The position numbers and the translations under genes were made by a program. Shown here in pieces: positions 57,769 through 64,000 of a DNA stretch of 64,000 nucleotides. Numbering within the stretch: position 1 is the first letter of the stretch; every line of letters begins with the position of its first letter. This DNA is from Colletotrichum lupini (Eukaryota; Ascomycota; Sordariomycetes; Glomerellales; Glomerellaceae): NCBI RefSeq assembly GCF_023278565.1, contig NC_064678.1, positions 1,426,001 to 1,490,000 on the forward strand, written 5' to 3'. The notes beneath the pieces are model-generated. The model was not told the origin of the DNA. It was given only the letters and a program-made list of their open reading frames with translations, and did no database searches.

Positions 57769-60684
57769 CTAATGCTGTTGAGTTGCTTCGAATCCGGGCT
57801 CTTGTAATAGGTCCATCATCGCCGTATTAGTGTAGAAGAAGTCTTCCAGTTGAGCGGCATTCGTCATCCACATCATTGGGTTACCGGGCCTCAAGCTCTC
57901 GTCCATGGCATCGATTCCGACGCCCGCGATTCCAGACGTTGGGACCACGTCTGGCGCAGTGCTTGTCATCTGGGCAAACGCGGTGGGTTGCTGCTGCTGC
58001 GGATGCTGACCCCCTTCGACCCCTTTTGGTGGGAATCCCAAGGCTGCCAAGTAAGCGTCCATCTCGGCGCTGGCCTGCGTCTGTCGCGACTGAGGCGTTG
58101 ACGCGCGGAATTCAACGAAACGAAGCGCGACGCTGTAGAGGACTTGGAAGAGGCGGCACATCTTGGCCGCTGCGTCGGACATCTTTGATGTCTCTTGCAA
58201 GAACACCACGAAAGAATGCAGTCGTGCCAGGTCTTCCTTGTCTTGGGTCTCAATTACCTGACAGAAGAGAACGATGAAGGGGATGAATGGTGCGAAAAGC
58301 ACAGTCCTGGATGTAGAAAAGTTTGTGTTAGAAAGCGGTACATCATATGAGTGTTAGTTTGACTGACCAGTGAATGTAGGTTGCAAAGTAAACATCGTGG
58401 GACTTGCGCATGATGGCAACGCATTCTTGGTGCTTTTCCAGTGCTGCTCGTGCAGCCTTGATGCATTCAGGACTGAACGTCGTTGGCGACCCTTCAACTC
58501 TTGGGGCAGCCCGGTAAACTAGAGTAAGAAGTGAGAGCCGCAGAACGTAATCTGAAGACAGGTAGAACTCTGCAAAGTGCTCCTCTACTCCGTCTTGGGC
58601 AAATGCCTGATAATTGGCCTTCATTCCGTAAGTCAAGGTATCCAGGATTCAAAAATTACCTCGGACTTACAGTGGTTTCCTGCGTCTTCTGATCGATGTC
58701 GTGGAGAAGGGAGACTAGTTCATGCACCCGCGTCTGGCGAACGTGATACGGTTGAATCATCGAGTCGGGGCTGTAAAGCAGCTCATAGATTTGACCCTGA
58801 CACTTCGCTGTTCGAATCCACAACACTAAATATGGTAGTATCGGACTTGCAACCGGCTCTTTCAATGATGGTAGAGGCATGGTGATGTGCCAGTCCGGAA
58901 TTGTCGATGCTCTGCCCAGGCGAAGCGAAAGACTCTTGTCGATGTAATAGACGTTCCAGAAGAGGAACTGATGCCAGTGCATCCCATGAACAGTGGGCTT
59001 ACCATCGTCCTTTGTGTTCTTAAGAGACTCTGCTCGATGATATCCAAGCGTTTGACATAGTTCTGATGCTTTGGAAGACAGTGTCCAAGCGAGCGTAGGT
59101 TTTGAGATTTCAACAGCATGGAAAGTCTTCAAAGGAGTTAGCCCCAATCAATCGCTCGATGACGTCGAAGACGAGACTTACTCCGAAAAGAAGCGCGACA
59201 ATTACATCAGAAGATGCCGGCAGATGGAGTGGAAGATTTGCTAAACACGTTTCCAGATTCACGCGGCAAATCCTGCAAATAGTCAGTTCTGTGTCGACTT
59301 TCAGACGAAGTTTCCATCAGTTGTACTTACTTGGCGTATTCGAAGTACTCTTTCTGTTCATCAACTGATACTTGCGCGGCGTAGTCCGTGAACAGCGAAT
59401 AGAGGCCTCCGTTCACAGTGATGTAATCATATTCCGAGTAGTTGTCTGAAAAGTAGACATTAAGGCAAAGATCCGGGAACCGACGGGAAGGCAGAAAATC
59501 GTATATCCAGGCCATGCCCGTGAGGCGTTGACCTAAGACAACATCGTCTGGTTAGCAGGAGAAACCGAGCGTTCACAAGTCTTTTCTACAGTGCTTACTC
59601 TTTGCGATTCTAATAGTGTGCACAGCTTTTTCTATAGGCGGTAACTCAATTCCTTGGGCACGAACCCGCGTAAATGGCTTCGCGTGAGGATATGTCATCT
59701 CCCCCGCGGCGGCCGGTTGCTTCAACGCATTGACGATTTGTGATAATGCATCTAGAGTCTCGCCAAGATCTAGACTTGAGTCCTGCAGTGACTCTGTGCT
59801 CACGACCTTTTGCAAAAACTCGGTAGCAAACACAGAATGCGCCGCAAGAGAAGAGTCGCCCTCAACAATGCCGCCTTCGCCTTCGTCTGATTGTAGGGTG
59901 TGGCTTGCCGTAGTGGCAGGTGTTGAAGTAGATGAGACGCGTTGAGCTGAGCATGGTGGGCCTTCGACTTGAGGCGTGGCGGCTGTAGCCATTGCGAAAT
60001 TGAGTAGCTCGGCTCGACTTGTATTACTATTAGAAGAGGGATTGACTTTCATGTCCTGCAGGAGGCGGATGACCGTCTCGAGCCGACGGTCAATCTGATC
60101 AATTTTGCGCTCACTAAGTCGAACATGTTAGTTAAGACTGCACGGCAAGCTATTTGAAGCTTTAGCCTAGCGTAAGGATAGCACATCGTGATGGGCTGCT
60201 AAAGGGCGGATACTGTGTTCGATGCTATGCATGCTTACTATTGTGGGGTGATGAGAATTCTGGTCCGTTTTTCCTTGGGCTTGTTGTCGGCATGTGTACA
60301 CTCGATCTTGGCGTGCGTGCAATATGAACAAGGCGATTCTCTATTGCAGCGGATCTATATCTAGGTCAGTGTCTGCTTCGTTTAAAACCCCATTGCGCCA
60401 AGATTAGATAGTTGCGAAGCCTCGCCGTCGCTAACTCCGGGCGGCAGGGACAAGTAAATGGTGTAAATGGCCCTCAACAAGCAAACCAACTCACCTTACG
60501 AGCACGGCAAGCGTCACACTAATTATTCCAGTCAGTTCAATATAAATCTTCAAAGGCCATCTGCGTCACTTACAGCCCTGCGAATAGCAATCTGAGGATT
60601 CGCTGAAGACGGCTCAGGCGCTTCTTCTGGCGCATCGTCAGGCCCATCCTCATGGCCGCTGGCGTCCAGCTGGCTGTCGTCCAT
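57769..60684 (-). CDS. Zn2Cys6 fungal transcription factor, nine exons
   Basis: Exons (minus): 60684-60574, 60518-60495, 60354-60239, 60113-59599, 59532-59331, 59272-59182, 59126-58671, 58618-58368, 58306-57769 (767 aa). All introns are GT-AG, 52-140 bp. The cluster is Cys38, 41, 48, 54, 57, 64. It is split by introns, with a 24-nt micro-exon encoding CDACRARK between exons 1 and 3. A short coiled segment follows (YERKIDQIDRRLETVIRLLQ), then the fungal-specific domain with LPSRRFPDLCLNVYFSD, VNGGLYSLF, RVNLETCLANLPL, TFHAVEISKPTLAWTLSSKA and LCQTLGYHRAES. The Met/Gln-rich tail is typical of an activation region. The start at 60684 is the first ATG in frame ahead of the cluster. It probably controls nearby metabolic genes, such as the oxygenase at 61507, but the target is not visible. 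Confidence 0.9.
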
Positions 60685-61506
60685 ATCTCTCCCTCCGCTA
60701 AGCGATAGGCCTGTGGCAAGGGTCCTTTGGGGGCTACCACTCGTCGATCTCGTAGGCGAGTCCTCGGTGTGCAAGCGGACGACGCGGGAGCCGATGAGTG
60801 TACAATAAAGATTGTGAGAACTTGAATTTGTTGTCGGCAGAGGCGAGGTCGGGTCCCGAAATATGAGAAAGCTGCTGACAATGCGCCTTCACCCAACTAG
60901 GAAGCATTTGCACATGTTTCGTTTTTTATCGTTATTTCTTTTCTCGCGCGCCGTTTCGGGGGCCGCGCGACCCGTCCAAGTCCGCGGGCTGTCGGCTGGA
61001 TACAATACCCCAATGTGGTAAGTAATGGGTCCAAAGTCTATTTATACGCTGTCAATAGCCACTCTGAAGCTTTCGTCCGAGCAAACTAGTTCAGAATCTT
61101 CAGTTCTTTAGTCAGAGCTCCGCTACATAGGCTTTCGCTGCCTGGCGCGCTGTATTTCGCGGTCGATCGGGAGTAGGCGGCCATACCCTTACTGAGAAAA
61201 TCCAGAATTGGACCTCGTGAGAAGGCATCACGGTCAACGGTTGAAACATGATACTCAGCGCATGTTAATCCATTCGCGGGGCAGTTGACTCGTTAACTCG
61301 TCAAGTAGATCAGCATAGAAAAACTTGCCATGGTACCGCAAGAAAGTTTTTTGCCGTGGGGGAAACGCATTGATTGATCGTCGACCGATTGATGTTGAGC
61401 CTACATTCGATTATTTTTTTTGAAGCATTTGATCTTTGGAGTAGTGGGGCCTTTTGTGAAATGAGCGGTGGATCTATCATACACTTATGTCGATCTCCCG
61501 ACGGCT
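60685..61506. other. Intergenic, no gene seen
   Basis: The stretch is the promoter of the Zn2Cys6 gene and the 3' flank of the FAD monooxygenase gene. A GC-rich patch (CGCGCGCCG, GGCCGCGCG) lies near 60945-60970. No regulatory site is recognised with confidence. Confidence 0.5.
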
Positions 61507-62820
61507 CTAGTAGTCTTTATAGATCGGCAGCGACTTGAACCCGTATTCTTCGACTGGGACATTGTTCGCCGGTGGTCCAGCGAATCTCGCGACGAAGGAA
61601 AACAGCCCTGACCAGTAGAGAACAAACATGATCGTGTTTAATAGCCAAACTCCCCAGACCGTCTCGGGATGGAGCGAGTGAGGCATGCCGGGTGCCAGCT
61701 TTTGCGCGCGAGCAACAGTAGGACGCATTTTCTCTTCATAGTCGCCAAAGGCAGTCTCGAGATTATTCGGATGTTGTAGAATCGCGCCTGCCAGATTGTA
61801 CGCGCCGCTCATTGCCAAAGTTGTTCCCATCCCAGATAGAGGAGAAGCGCAATACCCAGCATCACCCAGGAGAACAACCCTTCCTTTGCTCCATTTGTCC
61901 ATTTTGATCTGACAGACAGTATCGTAATAGAAGTCATCCGTGGCGATCATCTCCTTGATGACGCGATCAGTTTCCCAGCCAAGTCCCTCAAAGTACTCTC
62001 GAAGGATGGCTTTTTGAGCATCCGTACTTCCGCCTTTTCGCTCAGCAACAGCCCGTAGCCGTTCATCTTTCTCATTCACAACGGCCATGAAGACCGTTGT
62101 TCTATCTTCCACACCAGATGGACGGATCATGATGCCACGTCGACCAGGAGCATGAAACCAGCGACGCCATGCCGAGTCAGTCGGACCACGAGGCATACTG
62201 AAGAAGCCCGCATACATCCCGAGCCTTCTTCTCCTGTCTTCCTCGCCAGCCTCACCCCAAGTCAGAATGCGTGTTCGACTTTGCACACCATCTGCTCCAA
62301 CTACCAGGTCAAAGGTCCGTCTTTCGCCGCTCTTGGCAAAGTGGACGTGTACCTTGTCTCCATCCTGCTCTAGGTCATCAAGAGAATCGCCAAAGATGTA
62401 CTCGATTCCGGCGCCGCCATCAGCCTGAATTTCGTCATTGACTTTCTGGCTCTGTTCGAGTAGCAACTGTGCCAACCGTCCTCTCAAGATCTCGATATCA
62501 CTTGTCGGTGTTTGCGTCTTTCCGCTCTTATCCGCTCCAAAAGCTGCCCATACTCGATTCTCCTTGTCGACCAACTGCACTCCTTCTTCGCCAGTGGTAG
62601 CTGCCCGGATAGCTGCTTCGAGTCCAAGCTTGCGGATGATGGTCACTCCAGCGCCTCGAACGTCGATGTTCTGGCCTTGAGGGCGAAAGACAGGCGCTCT
62701 CTCCAAGATGGTGATGCGCGGCTTCTCAGACGCAGGCGCCGGCGACATCAGCAAGAATGTAGCTAGTGTTGGCCCAGCAATACTGCAGCCTACGATCAAG
62801 ATGTTTATAGGTGCCATCAT
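61507..62820 (-). CDS. FAD-dependent monooxygenase (aromatic hydroxylase fold)
   Basis: A single exon encodes 437 residues from paired ATGs at 62820 and 62817. An open frame extends to 62943, but its extra residues precede the family's usual start. The Rossmann FAD motif is VGCSIAGPTLA (10-20), a variant of GxGxxG with Cys and Ser. The middle DG motif LVVGADGVQSR is at about 173-183, and GRVVLLGDAGYCASPLSGMGTTLAM carries the GD motif (about 319-320). These three define the PHBH/salicylate hydroxylase-like group A flavin monooxygenases, which hydroxylate aromatic or polyketide substrates with NAD(P)H. A hydrophobic C-terminal stretch (LLNTIMFVLYWSGLFSFVARF) suggests membrane association, as in some secondary-metabolite hydroxylases. 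The substrate is unknown. It lies between a regulator and an MDR dehydrogenase on the same strand. Confidence 0.9.
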   Translation of the reverse strand: MMAPINILIVGCSIAGPTLATFLLMSPAPASEKPRITILERAPVFRPQGQNIDVRGAGVTIIRKLGLEAAIRAATTGEEGVQLVDKENRVWAAFGADKSGKTQTPTSDIEILRGRLAQLLLEQSQKVNDEIQADGGAGIEYIFGDSLDDLEQDGDKVHVHFAKSGERRTFDLVVGADGVQSRTRILTWGEAGEEDRRRRLGMYAGFFSMPRGPTDSAWRRWFHAPGRRGIMIRPSGVEDRTTVFMAVVNEKDERLRAVAERKGGSTDAQKAILREYFEGLGWETDRVIKEMIATDDFYYDTVCQIKMDKWSKGRVVLLGDAGYCASPLSGMGTTLAMSGAYNLAGAILQHPNNLETAFGDYEEKMRPTVARAQKLAPGMPHSLHPETVWGVWLLNTIMFVLYWSGLFSFVARFAGPPANNVPVEEYGFKSLPIYKDY

Positions 62821-63277
62821 AAGACGATTGCTGAGAAACCGACTACGACTCCTATAATAACCGATGCCAAGACTGGGGTTGCCAAGGCCTTTAAAAAGAT
62901 AATGGGTGATGGTGTTCAAGATCTGTGTAAGGAACAGATGCAAAGACGTTGTGAATCTACGACGTCATTTGGCCGCTATCGAGATCCTGCCGGCATTCTT
63001 GTTCCGTGGGCTGACACTGAGCTCATTCCAGGCATTGCCTTTGTGCGGTGGCTGGCCTAAGCACTAGCTGAATGTGGAAGGGCTCGTGGGAGGTTAATAA
63101 CTCCGGACACCTCGATATTCATTGACACTCTTGAATTCGGTCAATTTGCCTTCGGCATCAACTTCCTTGATGTGCTCTCGGCTTGACATCTCCTGGTGTC
63201 TTCTGTCGGCCTTGTAAGAGAATACGAAATAGAGACCCAAGCAACTAAATGTGGGCTATCGTATATTATGAATGCTA
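62821..63277. other. Intergenic, no gene seen
   Basis: The stretch lies between two minus-strand genes: promoter of the FAD monooxygenase and 3' flank of the MDR gene. Nothing specific is recognised. Confidence 0.5.
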
Positions 63278-64000
63278 TCACTCGACCTTGACCACAATCT
63301 TCCCAACGAATTCTTGAGCAAGCATGGCTTTATAAGCCAGCTTAGCATCATTCCACTCAAAAACTTCCGCAATGATTGGTTTGATCTTGTGTGTCTCAAC
63401 AAAGGCACTGAGATCCTGTAGCATGCCCAGGCTGCCGTACATCAAGCCTCGGACTAAGATAGAATGTTAGATACAGAAGCTGGATGTTGGAGATTTTCTT
63501 ACTCGTCTTGGCACCAAAAATAAGTTCCGGAATTAGATCGTGTTTCTCAGAGGCAGACATGAAGCCAATAGCTGATACCAGGCCATCCTGTCGCAGTGCA
63601 CGTAACAACTCAGCAATGGTCGAAGCACCGACAAAGTCAAGGACTTGGTCAGCACCACGACCACCGGTCAAGTCGAGAACCTCTCGACTTGAGTTGGGAT
63701 TGTTCTTGTAGTTGATGACATGCTTAGCACCAAGTTTCCGAAGAAGTTCGAGTTTCTCCTCTGAGGTTGAGAAGGCGATGACATCAGCCCCGGCAGCGAC
63801 GGCGATCTAATGATCGTAAGACCAAGTCAAAAGTATGTTACTATGTTGTATAGCACAACTTACCTGTATCCCAGCAACACTCACACCACCAGTACCCTGA
63901 ATCACCACAGTGTCTCTCATTTTCAGTTGTTGAGGGCCTCCGAAAAGCGCCTTTCAAGCGCATACATATGGACCGCTGAGAGCTGCAGCTTCCTCAAAGG
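63278..64000 (-). pseudogene. MDR (zinc-type) oxidoreductase, 3' part, with an in-frame stop
   Basis: The gene enters from the right edge. Exons visible (minus): 64000-63864, 63806-63503, 63453-63278, with 57- and 49-bp GT-AG introns. The medium-chain dehydrogenase NAD(P) domain is clear: VVIQGTGGVSVAGIQ joins IAVAAGADVIAFSTS, then EKLELLRKLGAKHVINYK, GADQVLDFVG and the C-terminal VFEWNDAKLAYKAM...GKIVVKVE. In the first exon FEEAAALSGPYVCA is followed by TGA (63956-63954), then KALFGGPQQLK. Relatives have Trp at that position (TAWxALF), so TGG became TGA. No intron of normal size removes it. The gene is therefore a likely pseudogene, or this is a sequencing error. Such enzymes reduce quinones, enones or alcohols. 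Confidence 0.7.

Noticed and set aside
1..64000. CRISPR arrays, bacterial operons or phage modules
   Set aside because: None seen; the regular repeats present are coding repeats, LTRs or microsatellites in a eukaryotic, intron-containing context.

Overview
The window is nuclear DNA of a filamentous ascomycete (Pezizomycotina). The signs are short GT-AG introns with CTRAC-like branch sites, Zn2Cys6 regulators, HET-domain proteins, a UstYa-family oxidase, and long AT-rich tracts in which CpA and TpG are visibly rare while CpG survives. That last pattern is typical of repeat-induced point mutation (RIP). I cannot name the species.

Layout. 1-3800 is a RIP-degraded repeat tract with one non-RIPped island. 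3874-4326 is a HET-like C-terminal remnant. 4684-6234 is a calpain-like protein whose catalytic Cys position is Ser, with a perfect 34-bp palindrome 3 bp past its stop. 10802-12328 is a secreted two-WSC-domain protein. 13844-15034 is an RNase T2-like protein with a degenerate second active-site motif. 20339-22671 is a Zn2Cys6 regulator. 23361-25260 is a Clr5-domain protein. 26934-27530 is a small secreted-protein gene broken at codon 5. 28225-29752 is an amidase with one non-canonical splice junction. 30543-32545 is a DUF2235 hydrolase.

The most interesting locus is 32772-35581. A five-exon UstYa/DUF3328 gene lies divergent to a small secreted precursor carrying six AYGPPxNPHI repeats separated by dibasic (Kex2-type) sites. 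This is the arrangement of a dikaritin-type fungal RiPP (ustiloxin/phomopsin-like cyclic peptide) locus, with a core sequence I do not recognise. An intron-containing tRNA-Glu, an SGNH hydrolase with three FN3-like modules and an intact HET-domain gene follow.

40667-57341 is a repeat battleground. Two Ty1/copia-type LTR retrotransposons (6.85 and 7.39 kb, 205/206-bp LTRs, both on the minus strand, both RIPped) flank and interrupt a second HET-domain gene. Copy 2 splits that gene at a 5-bp target-site duplication, and the reading frame resumes exactly across the insertion. Copy 2 also appears to carry a nested insertion of about 0.55 kb.

The right end holds a nine-exon Zn2Cys6 regulator (57769-60684), an FAD monooxygenase (61507-62820) and the 3' part of an MDR oxidoreductase (63278 to the edge) that has an in-frame stop at a conserved Trp. 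Their closeness suggests a small catabolic or secondary-metabolism group under the regulator, which is inference only.
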